Source: Parapedobacter pyrenivorans
Lineage (GTDB): Bacteria > Bacteroidota > Bacteroidia > Sphingobacteriales > Sphingobacteriaceae
Direction: 5' to 3'
NCBI RefSeq assembly: GCF_014636865.1
Contig: NZ_BMER01000001.1
Coordinates: 2,282,718-2,346,717, forward strand
Length of the DNA stretch: 64,000 nt
Below are positions 27,553-36,610 of the stretch, one piece after another. A program made the position numbers and the translations under genes. The notes under the pieces were generated by a model. It saw only the letters and a program-made list of their open reading frames with translations. It had not been told where the DNA came from and searched no databases. Within the stretch, counting starts at the first letter, position 1. Each line of letters opens with the position of its first letter.

Positions 27553-28569
27553 ATGCTTAAAAATAGAGCTGTTTGGATCCATATCTTGGTGTGGATGGTT
27601 TTGCTTGCTGTTTTATGGCTGGTAAATGTAAGGGATCATGCCGAAGATGCAGCCATAATCATCGTGTTTTACGGCGCAATAAATATCATTATTTTTTATG
27701 TGCATTATTTCTTAATCAATCCACTGCTCATTGGTACGGGTCACTATTGGCGTGCTGCGCTTTACATGGCGGCTGTACTGATCGTCTCTATCGTTGTCAA
27801 ATATGGAATTGCTTTATACTATGAGGATGTCATTTTGCAATATCGTGATGCCGACAATAAAGAGCAAGTGCTTACCCCACTTCAATATATCGTTGCTGCA
27901 TCGATTACTGGATTGTTTTTTATGTTACTGAGTACTTCCGTATACGTTATTTCTTTCAATTTCAAAACCCGTCAAGATCGCAAAAGCCTGGAAAACGAAA
28001 AGCTCAACGCCGAGCTCGCATTCTTAAAATCACAGATTAATCCGCATTTTTTATTCAATTCCCTAAACAACATTTATTCGCTGGCTTATCAGAAATCCGA
28101 AAAGACTCCGGAAGCCATTCTCAAACTATCCGACATCATGCGATATATGCTTTACGAAAGCAATGAAGAGGTCGTATTGTTGGAGGAGGAGATCAATTAT
28201 CTGAAAAATTACATCGAATTACAAAAATTGCGTTTCAAGGAAAAAGTATACGTAGACCTACACGTGGAGATGGATGAAAAAGAACATCGTATCATGCCCT
28301 TGCTATTAATCTCATTTCTCGAAAATGCGTTCAAGCATGGGGTGTCTACCGATGGAGTTAAGCCAATTCGTATCGATATAAAGGTGCAAAATGGTCGCTT
28401 GCACTTCAAAGCCGAAAATGCCAAAAGCCAGTTAAATAAAGATCAGACGAAAGGGGTGGGCCTTACCAACCTGAGGCGGAGGCTTCAGTTGGGCTATCCC
28501 GGCAAGCATACAATCAATATCGTCGAATCGGAGAACTACTACAGTAGCGAACTTTTCATATATTTATAG
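27553..28569 (+). CDS. LytS-type sensor histidine kinase
   Basis: A 338-residue membrane kinase of the His_kinase (PF06580) family. Four membrane segments lie between about 8 and 137. The kinase part has H165 in QINPHFLFNSLNNIY and an ATPase core with LLISFLENAFKHGV and GVGLTNLRRRL. It is followed after 11 bases by its LytTR response regulator, the standard pair. The signal is unknown. Confidence 0.95.
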   Translation: MLKNRAVWIHILVWMVLLAVLWLVNVRDHAEDAAIIIVFYGAINIIIFYVHYFLINPLLIGTGHYWRAALYMAAVLIVSIVVKYGIALYYEDVILQYRDADNKEQVLTPLQYIVAASITGLFFMLLSTSVYVISFNFKTRQDRKSLENEKLNAELAFLKSQINPHFLFNSLNNIYSLAYQKSEKTPEAILKLSDIMRYMLYESNEEVVLLEEEINYLKNYIELQKLRFKEKVYVDLHVEMDEKEHRIMPLLLISFLENAFKHGVSTDGVKPIRIDIKVQNGRLHFKAENAKSQLNKDQTKGVGLTNLRRRLQLGYPGKHTINIVESENYYSSELFIYL

Positions 28570-28580
28570 CCCTAAAGAAT

Positions 28581-29303
28581 ATGCCCATGGTAAGATGTAT
28601 AGCAGTAGACGACGAACCGCTGGCATTGGATATCATTGCAGATTACGTGGCCAAAGTGCCTGAACTGACACTTTTGGCCAGTACGACCAATGCGATAGAG
28701 GCACTGACTTTGGTGCAGAATGGTGATGTCGATTTGGTGTTTCTGGACGTCCAGATGCCGGAACTGACCGGAATCCAGTTCCTCAAGATTATCAATGGCA
28801 AATGCGACGTAATCCTTACCACCGCCTATCCGCAGTATGCATTGGATGGTTATGAGCTCAATGTGGTGGACTACTTATTGAAGCCCATTGCCTTTGATCG
28901 TTTTTATCGCTCTGTTCAGAAGGTGCTGAATAACAAAATACAGAAAGTCCAGCAGCCTACTTTGGCAGCTCTGCAGAGTGATGCTGTAGACTTCATTTTT
29001 GTGAAGACCGAACACAAAATCCAACGAGTGGACCTTGATGAAATCCTGTATATCGAAGGATTGAAAGATTACATTTCTATCTTTACACTTTCCGAACGTA
29101 TTGTCACCCTTCAGAACATGAAGAAAATGGAAGAAATTCTTCCGACCAATCGTTTTGTGCGGGTACATCGTTCGTATATCGTGGCGCTCGATAAGATTGC
29201 CAGCATCGAGCGTGGCCGTATATTTATCGCGGATAAGGTTATTCCGGTAGGCGATACCTACCGTGATACATTTTATAAATATATTGGCGATAAAAATGCA
29301 TAA
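28581..29303 (+). CDS. LytTR-family response regulator
   Basis: A 240-residue regulator: receiver domain with D10/D11 and phospho-acceptor D56 (FLDVQMP), K in LLKPI near 105, then a C-terminal LytTR DNA-binding domain (about 135-235) with FIFVKTEHKIQRVDLDEILYIEGLKDY and RVHRSYIVAL. Output of the kinase gene upstream. The target is not shown by the sequence. Confidence 0.96.
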   Translation: MPMVRCIAVDDEPLALDIIADYVAKVPELTLLASTTNAIEALTLVQNGDVDLVFLDVQMPELTGIQFLKIINGKCDVILTTAYPQYALDGYELNVVDYLLKPIAFDRFYRSVQKVLNNKIQKVQQPTLAALQSDAVDFIFVKTEHKIQRVDLDEILYIEGLKDYISIFTLSERIVTLQNMKKMEEILPTNRFVRVHRSYIVALDKIASIERGRIFIADKVIPVGDTYRDTFYKYIGDKNA

Positions 29304-29333
29304 TTCGGTTAGATACATCCATATAATTTTTCT

Positions 29334-29341
29334 TATCTTTG
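29334..29341 (+). promoter_or_regulatory. -7 promoter box of tRNA-Pro (GGG)
   Basis: Reads TATCTTTG, 11 bases before the first base of the tRNA. Confidence 0.6.
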
Positions 29342-29352
29342 CACACCTCAAT

Positions 29353-29429
29353 CGGGTTGTAGCGTAGCCAGGTATCGCGCCAGCATGGGGTGCTGGAGGT
29401 CGTGGGTTCGAATCCCGCCAACCCGACCA
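29353..29429 (+). tRNA. tRNA-Pro (GGG anticodon), CCA encoded
   Basis: Acceptor CGGGTTG/CAACCCG, anticodon stem CCAGC/GCTGG with loop ATGGGGT (anticodon GGG), T-loop TTCGAAT, discriminator A and an encoded CCA end. Confidence 0.96.
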
Positions 29430-29439
29430 ACTAAAATGG

Positions 29440-29464
29440 AGCCCTTGTTTTGCAAGGGCTTCTT
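29440..29464 (+). terminator. Terminator after tRNA-Pro (GGG)
   Basis: Arms AGCCCTTG and CAAGGGCT with a 5-base loop, followed by TCTTC. The T-run is broken by C. Confidence 0.7.
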
Positions 29465-29526
29465 CGATGAAATAGGCCCGCGTAAGTACATTATTCAATA
29501 CGTTTTTTCTTTTCAAAGAGAAATGA

Positions 29527-29534
29527 TATTTTTG
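29527..29534 (+). promoter_or_regulatory. -7 promoter box of tRNA-Pro (CGG)
   Basis: Reads TATTTTTG, 26 bases before the tRNA. It indicates that the two tRNA-Pro genes are transcribed separately, in line with the terminator between them. Confidence 0.5.
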
Positions 29535-29560
29535 TGTCCGCCACGAATCAACCTAGTCAG

Positions 29561-29634
29561 CGGGGTGTAGCGCAGCCCGGTAGCGCGCTTCGTTCGGGAC
29601 GAAGAGGCCGTGGGTTCGAATCCCGCCACCCCGA
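29561..29634 (+). tRNA. tRNA-Pro (CGG anticodon)
   Basis: Acceptor CGGGGTG/CACCCCG, anticodon stem CTTCG/CGAAG with loop TTCGGGA (anticodon CGG), T-loop TTCGAAT, discriminator A. CCA is not encoded, unlike in the neighbouring tRNA-Pro. Confidence 0.95.
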
Positions 29635-29656
29635 CAATACGTACATGAAGTAAAGT

Positions 29657-29692
29657 AAAAGCCCGTAAATTGAACGAATTTGCGGGCTTTTA
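29657..29692. terminator. Bidirectional terminator between tRNA-Pro (CGG) and the MFS gene
   Basis: Arms AAAAGCCCG and CGGGCTTTT, with further A-T pairs towards the loop; T-runs on both strands. The MFS stop codon (TAA, 29690-29692) lies at its right edge. Confidence 0.8.
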
Positions 29693-30946
29693 AACGCTAG
29701 TTTTTCCGGTACTGTCGGCTTTGTCCTGAATGGTTGGCTGCGTAGCAAGCTCATTCTTTTGCCATAACCTTGCAGAAAAATTGAAGTAGGCTATCCCGAC
29801 CACAGCCAGCAATACGGCGGTAAGCCCCAAAGCTGCCGATAGGGTGTAGTGGTGGGCGATGAAACCCAGTGCCGCTGGCCCCACCAGTTGGCCAGCGTAT
29901 CCCATGGTCGTGATTGCGGGGATACTTACCGTTGGGGATATGCCTGGCAGTCGACCACCATCACTAAAAAAAATCGGGACAATGTTGGCCGCCCCAACTC
30001 CCAATAAGACATATCCCAAAAGTGCGAGGTATATCCAAGGACTCATCACAGCAATGGCTAGTCCCGCAGCAGCCACCATGCTGCCAGTCAGCACGACCAA
30101 ATTACCGCTCCATCGTTCCACGAGACTGTCTCCCATCAATCGCATGGAGGCCATCGCAATGGAAAATGCAGCAAATCCAACTCCTGAGAATTCAGGAGAC
30201 ACACCCTTGACGTCGCGTAGGAAAACAGCGCTCCAGTCTAACATAGCGCCTTCGGCCAAAAAGACCGCGAAACACATAAATCCGAGAAACAATACATTCC
30301 CTCGCAACCATGGGAATTGGCTGCTTTTTGCTCGGTGGGCGGATATCGGCGTAAATGCCGAAATGGCTGCCCGTTCTGTCCGCCGGTCGAGGAAATAGCG
30401 GTATTGGCTCAACGCAATACCAATTATCAATATTGCAATGCCCAACGATGCATGCAAGGGCTCTAACCCCAGCTTAACCAAAAAACCTAAGCCCAATGCA
30501 CCGAACAGCCCACCAACACTAAATAATCCATGGAGCGAAGACATGATCGGACGCCCATGCAGGTTCTGTACCTGTACGCCATGGGCATTCATTGCTACAT
30601 CTATCGAGCCCACACCGGCACCGAAGACAAAAAGCACCAGAGCCATCACGGCGGCAGACGAAACCAACAATAGCAACGGGAGCATGGTTGCTATGACCAG
30701 CGCGGCAGCTACGATAACAATCCGTGTGCCTAGCCTGTTGATCAGCATGCCCGCAACGGGCATCGTTACCAATGCGCCACACCCCAAAAAAAGCAAGAGC
30801 AGTCCCAAGTGTGCCTCATGCAATGCCATACGATCCTTGGCATAAGGCACCATCGGAGCCCAACTGGCCAACCCGATACCGCAAACGAGGAAAATTAACA
30901 TCGTTGCGATACGCGCTCTGTTCAGCTTTAAACGATCTATTGTCAT
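29690..30946 (-). CDS. MFS transporter (fucose-permease/YbjJ-like)
   Basis: A 418-residue permease with twelve predicted membrane segments, of the major facilitator superfamily. N-terminal half: [49 protein letters not shown] (the loop 2-3 signature region); C-terminal half: [23 protein letters not shown]. The substrate is not clear: YbjJ-like members are often sugar- or drug-related. A -7 box lies only four bases upstream of the start codon. Confidence 0.93.
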   Translation of the reverse strand: MTIDRLKLNRARIATMLIFLVCGIGLASWAPMVPYAKDRMALHEAHLGLLLLFLGCGALVTMPVAGMLINRLGTRIVIVAAALVIATMLPLLLLVSSAAVMALVLFVFGAGVGSIDVAMNAHGVQVQNLHGRPIMSSLHGLFSVGGLFGALGLGFLVKLGLEPLHASLGIAILIIGIALSQYRYFLDRRTERAAISAFTPISAHRAKSSQFPWLRGNVLFLGFMCFAVFLAEGAMLDWSAVFLRDVKGVSPEFSGVGFAAFSIAMASMRLMGDSLVERWSGNLVVLTGSMVAAAGLAIAVMSPWIYLALLGYVLLGVGAANIVPIFFSDGGRLPGISPTVSIPAITTMGYAGQLVGPAALGFIAHHYTLSAALGLTAVLLAVVGIAYFNFSARLWQKNELATQPTIQDKADSTGKTSV

Positions 30947-30950
30947 GTGC

Positions 30951-30958
30951 CAAAAGTA
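30951..30958 (-). promoter_or_regulatory. -7 promoter box of the MFS gene
   Basis: Reads TACTTTTG on the minus strand, four bases before ATG 30946; predicts a leaderless transcript. Confidence 0.55.
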
Positions 30959-31029
30959 GGCGATTTGAAGTCATTTCCAAAGCAATGGTTTAGCTAATTG
31001 CTGTCGTTCGTTTCTTTTTGTTGAATACG

Positions 31030-31334
31030 TTATGTGTCAGAAAACAGATTATTCAACGCTTCTGTCATGCTTGGATGGGTACAAACCATGTCTCTCAATC
31101 TATCATAAGAACATCCCGCATCGATAGCCAATTGGACGGTGTTTATCACCTCATGCGATGCCGCACAGAGAAGTGTGCATCCAAGAATCCTATTGGTTTT
31201 AGTGTCAATTATCGCTTTAAGAATTCCCCGTTGATTGCCACGGATTCGTTTTGCTTCGCGAGGAATGCTGCAAGCGTTTTTCCAGCTTTGCCAAAACCAA
31301 TGATTAGGTTTTTGACTTGTTTTGTCGTTTTCAT
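31030..31334 (-). pseudogene. Pyridine-nucleotide disulfide oxidoreductase, internally deleted and frameshifted
   Basis: The minus strand from ATG 31334 reads MKTTKQVKNLIIGFGKAGKTLAAFLAKQ, the FAD-binding GxGxxG start of this flavoenzyme family. After about 33 codons the reading continues, one frame off, as NQRGILKAIIDTKTNRILGC...ASHEVINTVQLAID...VCTHPSMTEALNN to a stop at 31030, the C-terminal dimerisation domain with the family's HP motif. Some 300 residues between (NAD-binding and central domains) are missing. This is a decayed gene, not a small protein. Confidence 0.8.
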
Positions 31335-31683
31335 ATTCAGGTTCGAAATCCGTTTAAATAGATAAGCAATTATAGCTAGAATAGTTTTTGACGAACGCAT
31401 TCTTGTAAATCATTTAGCGATGGCGGCCTCTCGTTTCCTTGGCCAAATCAAACTTCCGGATACGATACTAAGCGTTTTTTTTTGCACCTGCCGTTGTGGC
31501 ATGATTAATAGGTTTTTCCTGCCGTAAATGATTGGTTTTTAAGTTGTTTTGGTGTTGTCATAAAGCGGACGGCACAAACTTTAGGTGAACTTAATAATTT
31601 ATTAATAATCAATTATATATATTTAATTATCGATAGTTGTGGTTTAGGTCTAACCCAAGCAGCTGGAATCTTAGTTTTTTTTG

Positions 31684-31691
31684 TACTTTTG
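31684..31691 (+). promoter_or_regulatory. -7 promoter box of the aldose epimerase gene
   Basis: Reads TACTTTTG, 26 bases before ATG 31718. The gap 31401-31683 upstream is AT-rich and holds nothing else I can support. Confidence 0.5.
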
Positions 31692-31717
31692 GTACTTCCA
31701 AGGTAAACTGAAAATTG

Positions 31718-32872
31718 ATGAGGACCATAAAAAAAGCAATAACTGGGGGGATCATCGGGTTGGCAATTTGGGCTGCTTGCGCCCCCCAGCCCGCAGGGCA
31801 ATCGACCAAATCTGGGCTAAATAGGCATGACTTCCAGACGGTAGTTAATGGCGACTTGACCGACTTGTATGTGCTCACCAACGCCGCTGGGATGGAGGCT
31901 TGCATCACTAACTATGGCGGGCGCGTGGTGTCGCTGATGGTGCCCGATACCACGGGTGAATTCCACGATGTGGTGTTGGGCTTCGATAACATCGATGCTT
32001 ATGTGTCGCAGCCCTCGTCTTTCGGTGCAACAATGGGACGGGTGACCAACCGGATCAACCAGGGTCGGTTTGTACTGGACGGCGATACCATACAGCTCGA
32101 CCGGAATAATGGTGCCCATACCATTCACGGCGGTGCGGCGGGATGGCGGCAGCAGGTGTTTAAGGCCGACCAGCCGAACGATAGCACACTGATGTTGGCT
32201 TACCGTTCCCCGGATGGCGAAGGAGGCTTTCCGGGTGAGGTAACCGTAGCCGTAACTTTCGTGGTAAATCAGCGCAATGAACTGGCCATCGCATACGAGG
32301 CGAGCACGACTGAAAAGACGGTAATCAATATGACCAACCACAGCTTCTTCAATCTTTCCGGCGATGTGGGCAACACGATTTTGGCGGATGTACTCTACGT
32401 TAACGCCGATCGATATACGCCATTAGATACGACACTCATTACCACCGGCGAATTGCTCCCCGTAGCCGGTACGCCGCTTGATTTTAGAACCCCGATACCG
32501 ATTGGCAAAGCCATGGCCCGGGATAGCATGCATGCGCAGCTGGACATAGCGCAAGGTATCGACCATAACTTGGTATTGAATACCGATGGCGACATGAGCA
32601 AGCTGGCGGCCCGCCTGTATTCGCCGGCGCGGGGCATCGCCTTGGAGGTATATACCGATGAGCCCGGCTTACAGGTTTACACGGGAAATATGCTGGATGG
32701 CTCGCAAACAGGAAAGAATGGCCAGTCCTTCGACAAACAGACTGCAATTTGTCTAGAAACCCAGCATTTCCCCGACGCGCCGAACAAGCCGGATTGGCCG
32801 TCTACCGTACTGGAGCCCGGCGAAACGTACCGGAGTACGTGCATCTACCGTTTTGTCACCGGAAGCAATTGA
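31718..32872 (+). CDS. galM: Aldose 1-epimerase (mutarotase), lipoprotein
   Basis: A 384-residue enzyme interconverting alpha and beta sugar anomers. It starts at ATG 31718 with a lipoprotein signal (ITGGIIGLAIWAACAPQP), so it sits outside the cytoplasm, as often in Bacteroidota. Family motifs: TNRINQGRF, the catalytic-region H in GAHTIHGGAAGW, NMTNHSFFNLSG and a Glu near the C-terminus in ICLETQHFPDAPN. The base composition here is more GC-rich than around it. Confidence 0.95.
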   Translation: MRTIKKAITGGIIGLAIWAACAPQPAGQSTKSGLNRHDFQTVVNGDLTDLYVLTNAAGMEACITNYGGRVVSLMVPDTTGEFHDVVLGFDNIDAYVSQPSSFGATMGRVTNRINQGRFVLDGDTIQLDRNNGAHTIHGGAAGWRQQVFKADQPNDSTLMLAYRSPDGEGGFPGEVTVAVTFVVNQRNELAIAYEASTTEKTVINMTNHSFFNLSGDVGNTILADVLYVNADRYTPLDTTLITTGELLPVAGTPLDFRTPIPIGKAMARDSMHAQLDIAQGIDHNLVLNTDGDMSKLAARLYSPARGIALEVYTDEPGLQVYTGNMLDGSQTGKNGQSFDKQTAICLETQHFPDAPNKPDWPSTVLEPGETYRSTCIYRFVTGSN

Positions 32873-33047
32873 AAACCTGGTGAATGGAAAGTGTAAAAAA
32901 ATGTTAAATTTTAAAACTTTTTCAATAAAAATACGTTATTTGCGTTTTTACTAAATGTGAGGGCTATTTGGTCACTGCGATAAGTCGCCAACTAACTAGA
33001 ATAACATTGGGTCAACTGTTGAATTTTCTTACTACCTACAATAACGA

Positions 33048-34409
33048 ATGACATTGAAAAAGAATGTGCTTGCACTGGTGGTGCTCGGTGTGCTTGCTTT
33101 GGGATCCAGTTTCATTTTCCTTTCTTCTTTTGACGCTACACCTGAACGGATATCACCCGACGCATCAGCGGCGGGAACCGTGGATGCCTCCGAAACGCTT
33201 TATGGATTGGCGATAGCCGGTTATGACATCGAAACCAAAACCGTGGCTCGCAATGAGTTCCTTTCGGGGATTTTGCAGCGTTACCAAATAGACCTGCAAC
33301 GCATCGCGGTACTTGCCGACAAATCGAAGCCAATTTTTGATGTGCGCAAGATTGCCGCTGGCCATGATTATACCGTGTTTAAAGATCGGTCCGGAAGGGC
33401 TGCATATTTTGTTTATCAACCTAATGCGATTGACTACGTGGTCTATGACCTCCGAGACAGCATCACCGTGTACAAAGAACAGAAGCCCGTGGATACGCGG
33501 ATCGAGACGGTGGCCGGTACGATTCAGAGCTCGCTGTACGAAACGCTAGAGGCAAATGGGGCAAGCCCTGATTTAGCCGTGCAATTGGCGGAGATCTACG
33601 GGTGGGCGGTCAACTTCTACCGCATCAACAAGGGCGACTGGTTTAAGCTGGTATACGAGCGCAAGTATGTGGATGGTCTGCCGGTTGGACCGGGGAGGAT
33701 AGAATCTGCGGTATTCGGCCACAATGGGAAGGAATATGAAGCATACTATTTTGAGCCCGATGACGGGCAACCGGGTGCGTATTATGACGAAAACGGGAAA
33801 AGCCTCCGGAGGACGTTTCTGAAGGCACCCCTCAAGTACAGCCGGATATCATCACGTTATACCATGCGGAGATTCCACCCTGTACAGCGTCGGTGGAAAG
33901 CTCACTTGGGGACGGACTTTGCTGCTCCGCATGGAACCCCCATTGTGGCTACCGCCGCGGGCGTAGTGACCGAATCGAGCTATGGTTCGGGAAATGGTAA
34001 TTACGTGAAGGTCCAACACGACAACGTGTATACTACCCAGTACCTGCACATGAGCAAACGTGCCGTGAAAAAAGGGCAGCGGGTAAGCCAGGGACAGGTA
34101 ATCGGATACGTGGGAAGCACGGGCTTGGCTACCGGACCGCACGTATGCTATCGGTTCTGGAAGCATGGTAAGCAGGTGGACGCGCTAGCGCAGGTATTCC
34201 CGCCATCCGAACCGATTAGCGAAAAATATCGCATCGCATTCACCAAAACACTCAACATCCATCAGCAGGTTTTAGCATCAGTGGGTGCGGATAAACAGAG
34301 TAACCTGGAACTGTTTGGCGCGCTGGCCTTCAATATCGATAGCCTTTTTGAGGTTGTTGAAAATGATGATAGCCGCTACCTCGACGGTTTTTCGGCGCAG
34401 ATGCTTTAA
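33048..34409 (+). CDS. M23 family peptidoglycan metallopeptidase
   Basis: A 453-residue envelope endopeptidase. One N-terminal membrane segment (about 7-28), a substrate-occluding or LysM-like middle (about 50-260), then the M23 domain (about 275-385) with HLGTDFAAPHGTPI (first zinc ligand H, D), YLHMS, and GPHVCYRFWKHGKQVD. The usual HxH motif reads HVC here, as in a Bacteroidota subgroup I recall, so the third metal ligand may be Cys or the domain may use another residue. A tail of about 70 residues follows. It converges with the ClC gene, overlapping it by four bases. Confidence 0.9.
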   Translation: MTLKKNVLALVVLGVLALGSSFIFLSSFDATPERISPDASAAGTVDASETLYGLAIAGYDIETKTVARNEFLSGILQRYQIDLQRIAVLADKSKPIFDVRKIAAGHDYTVFKDRSGRAAYFVYQPNAIDYVVYDLRDSITVYKEQKPVDTRIETVAGTIQSSLYETLEANGASPDLAVQLAEIYGWAVNFYRINKGDWFKLVYERKYVDGLPVGPGRIESAVFGHNGKEYEAYYFEPDDGQPGAYYDENGKSLRRTFLKAPLKYSRISSRYTMRRFHPVQRRWKAHLGTDFAAPHGTPIVATAAGVVTESSYGSGNGNYVKVQHDNVYTTQYLHMSKRAVKKGQRVSQGQVIGYVGSTGLATGPHVCYRFWKHGKQVDALAQVFPPSEPISEKYRIAFTKTLNIHQQVLASVGADKQSNLELFGALAFNIDSLFEVVENDDSRYLDGFSAQML

Positions 34410-36283
34410 TTATTCCGTTTCTTGATCAGGATTTTCTTGCCTTTTACGAGCATCCGCATGCCGGATCGCTTAATGGAAATGTTGGTTCCCCGTTGTTCGT
34501 TTTGAATATCGGCGGCGTGGTAGGCGGCTAGGATGTTCTTGTAGTGCAAGAGGCCGACTACCGTATTGCCGGTAGCCGATAGTACCGGAAGGACGTCGAC
34601 ATTTTCCGAGGCCATCTTGCTGATGGCTTCCTTTAGGCTGTTGGTTGCCTTTAGGTAAGCGGGCTGTCGCTTGATCAGGGATTTGACAACCTTTCCCGGA
34701 TCCTGGTGATGGGCGAACAGACTGGAAGCGCTTACAATGCCGATATATTGGTAATCCGAGTCGACAACGATGTAGTAATTGTCTGTCAGCCCCTCTGCTT
34801 TCGACCAATTGCGTAGTTCCTCAACGGTATTATGGCCTTCGATGACGGTACTGGTCTGCTCGATAGCTTGTCCTACGTTCAATTGATGGAGTTGGTCGGG
34901 CTGATAAGAGTCTGGCGTATGAATACCCCGCCGGGTGATCTTTTCGGTCATGATGGTCGTATCCATGAAGAGGTAGGAAACGAGGTATGCGCCCACGCAA
35001 GAACCGAGCAAGGGCAGCATGGCATTGAATTGACCGGTGGTTTCCAACGCAAAGACGATGGAGGTGAGCACCGCACGTGACGCACCCGAAAACATGGCTG
35101 ACATGCCCACCAGTGCGGCCAGGGTAAGGTTGACGCCACATTCGGGAAAGAGGAGGAGCAGCAACTTGCCACCCAGCAAACCGGTGGCGGCGCCGATGGT
35201 AAGCAGTGGAGCAAGTGTGCCTCCCGATGTGCCGCTACCGAGCGCTATTACCCAAGAAAGGAACTTAAGGAGACATAACGACAACACTAGCGTCAATGGA
35301 AGGTTATTGTTGAGCAAATCGGTGATGTTTTCGTAACCGACACCAAGGGTACGCGGAGCAAAGTAGCCCACGATGCCCACGCCAAGGCCCCCGATAGCCG
35401 GCCACCACATCCAGTGAAAGGGAAGGTGCTCGAACGCGTCTTCCACCCAATAGACCGCCTTGGTGATACCAATGGAAAGAAAGCCGATGGCGAGACCGAT
35501 TACGCTGTAGCTTAAGATAGCTGAGTTAGAAGCGGTGGGGATAACGTGATCAAGTAGAAAGACGGGGGAAGTGCTGAACAGGAAGTGGTGGCCCGCCGCG
35601 CCGGTGATGCACGCAAGTGATACGGCAATGAGTGATTTTGGGGTGAATTCAAATAGGAGCAATTCGATGGCCAGGAAAATGGCCGCTACCGGACTGCCAA
35701 ATATGGCAGTCATGCCAGCTGTTGCACCGGCAGCCAGTAGGATTTTACGTTCGGAATGTGAGATGTTCAGTAGCTGTCCCAAAGTGGATCCCAAAGCGCC
35801 GCCGGTGGCAATGATGGGGCCTTCCGCTCCGAAAGGTCCGCCAGTACCGATGGCGATGGCGGAAGATATCGGTTTGAGGTAGGTAATGGACGGCCTGATT
35901 TTACTTTGGTTGGTCAACACTTGTTCCATCGCCTCCGGGATGCCGTGCCCCCGGATAGCCTTTGATCCATATAGTGCCATAACGCCGACAATCAACCCGC
36001 CGATTGCAGGGATAATGATAACCCACACCCCGAGGCTATTGGCCCACGGGCCGGCTTCTTCAACGGAAAGCACGCCGTAGAAAGACAGGTTGGTAATGAT
36101 ATTGATAAACAATACCAGCAATTTCGCGATAAGACTGATAGCCGCGGCAATACATACCGCATAGGCGGCAATGATGACAATGCGGATTTTATTTGGTGTT
36201 CCCGATGAAACAATTCCCTCGGATTTGAGGGTGTCCTTTAGCGACATCGAAATGGGGATGCCGGCTTGGTGTTTGGAAGCCAT
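34406..36283 (-). CDS. ClC-type chloride channel/antiporter with CBS domains
   Basis: A 625-residue membrane protein. The ClC core (about 35-460) shows the selectivity motifs GHGIPEA, GPFGAEGPIIATGGALGS (gating Glu in GAEGP) and GSGTSGGTLAPLLTIGAATG. A cytoplasmic tail with two CBS domains (about 470-600) likely senses nucleotides. A second Met at residue 13 (MSLKDTL, position 36247) could be the true start, since the -7 box sits only nine bases before ATG 36283. It converges with the M23 gene. Confidence 0.95.
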   Translation of the reverse strand: MASKHQAGIPISMSLKDTLKSEGIVSSGTPNKIRIVIIAAYAVCIAAAISLIAKLLVLFINIITNLSFYGVLSVEEAGPWANSLGVWVIIIPAIGGLIVGVMALYGSKAIRGHGIPEAMEQVLTNQSKIRPSITYLKPISSAIAIGTGGPFGAEGPIIATGGALGSTLGQLLNISHSERKILLAAGATAGMTAIFGSPVAAIFLAIELLLFEFTPKSLIAVSLACITGAAGHHFLFSTSPVFLLDHVIPTASNSAILSYSVIGLAIGFLSIGITKAVYWVEDAFEHLPFHWMWWPAIGGLGVGIVGYFAPRTLGVGYENITDLLNNNLPLTLVLSLCLLKFLSWVIALGSGTSGGTLAPLLTIGAATGLLGGKLLLLLFPECGVNLTLAALVGMSAMFSGASRAVLTSIVFALETTGQFNAMLPLLGSCVGAYLVSYLFMDTTIMTEKITRRGIHTPDSYQPDQLHQLNVGQAIEQTSTVIEGHNTVEELRNWSKAEGLTDNYYIVVDSDYQYIGIVSASSLFAHHQDPGKVVKSLIKRQPAYLKATNSLKEAISKMASENVDVLPVLSATGNTVVGLLHYKNILAAYHAADIQNEQRGTNISIKRSGMRMLVKGKKILIKKRNN

Positions 36284-36292
36284 AGTTGGCTA

Positions 36293-36300
36293 CAAAAGTA
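36293..36300 (-). promoter_or_regulatory. -7 promoter box of the ClC gene
   Basis: Reads TACTTTTG on the minus strand, nine bases before ATG 36283. Confidence 0.5.
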
Positions 36301-36324
36301 TAATTTATTGCAGTTATCTGAAAT

Positions 36325-36358
36325 GAAAAACCCCGGTGATTCACATCAGCGGGGTTTT
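36325..36358 (-). terminator. Terminator-like hairpin of the candidate small RNA
   Basis: On the minus strand, arms AAAACCCC and GGGGTTTT with inner TGAT/ATCA pairs, running into TTTTT and then CATTTC. Confidence 0.7.
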
Positions 36359-36424
36359 ACTAACTAAACTAAACAACTATATAAACAAACCATATATAGA
36401 CCTTAATACCAATAGTCTCCTTTA
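36325..36424 (-). ncRNA. Candidate small RNA between ClC and cutC
   Basis: The gap 36284-36610 lies between divergent genes, yet it holds a good terminator, which no annotated gene explains. On the minus strand a -7 box (36430-36437) is followed by about 100 bases without a meaningful reading frame and ends in the terminator at 36325-36358. I infer an independent transcript of about 100 nt. The class is unknown. Confidence 0.45.
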
Positions 36425-36429
36425 TGCTC

Positions 36430-36437
36430 CAAAGATA
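36430..36437 (-). promoter_or_regulatory. -7 promoter box of the candidate small RNA
   Basis: Reads TATCTTTG on the minus strand, about 75 bases before the terminator hairpin at 36325-36358. Confidence 0.45.
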
Positions 36438-36610
36438 GAAATTATTTAGAAAGATTATAAATAAATAAAAACATTATACTTCTATGGCGTGATTGCGAGC
36501 GTTTTTTCACCTCGGTTGGTGTGGATATGGATCAGCTTCTCTATGATATTGCGATAAAGAGGTAGTTTGTTTATATTTGAATCAAGAAACCATATCGCTA
36601 TAAGAACCAT

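Noticed and set aside
28875-29516. Long minus-strand reading frame across the LytTR gene and tRNA-Pro
   Set aside because: It is antisense to a well-supported response regulator and a tRNA; its WRDSNPRP-like part is the usual false translation opposite tRNA-Pro.
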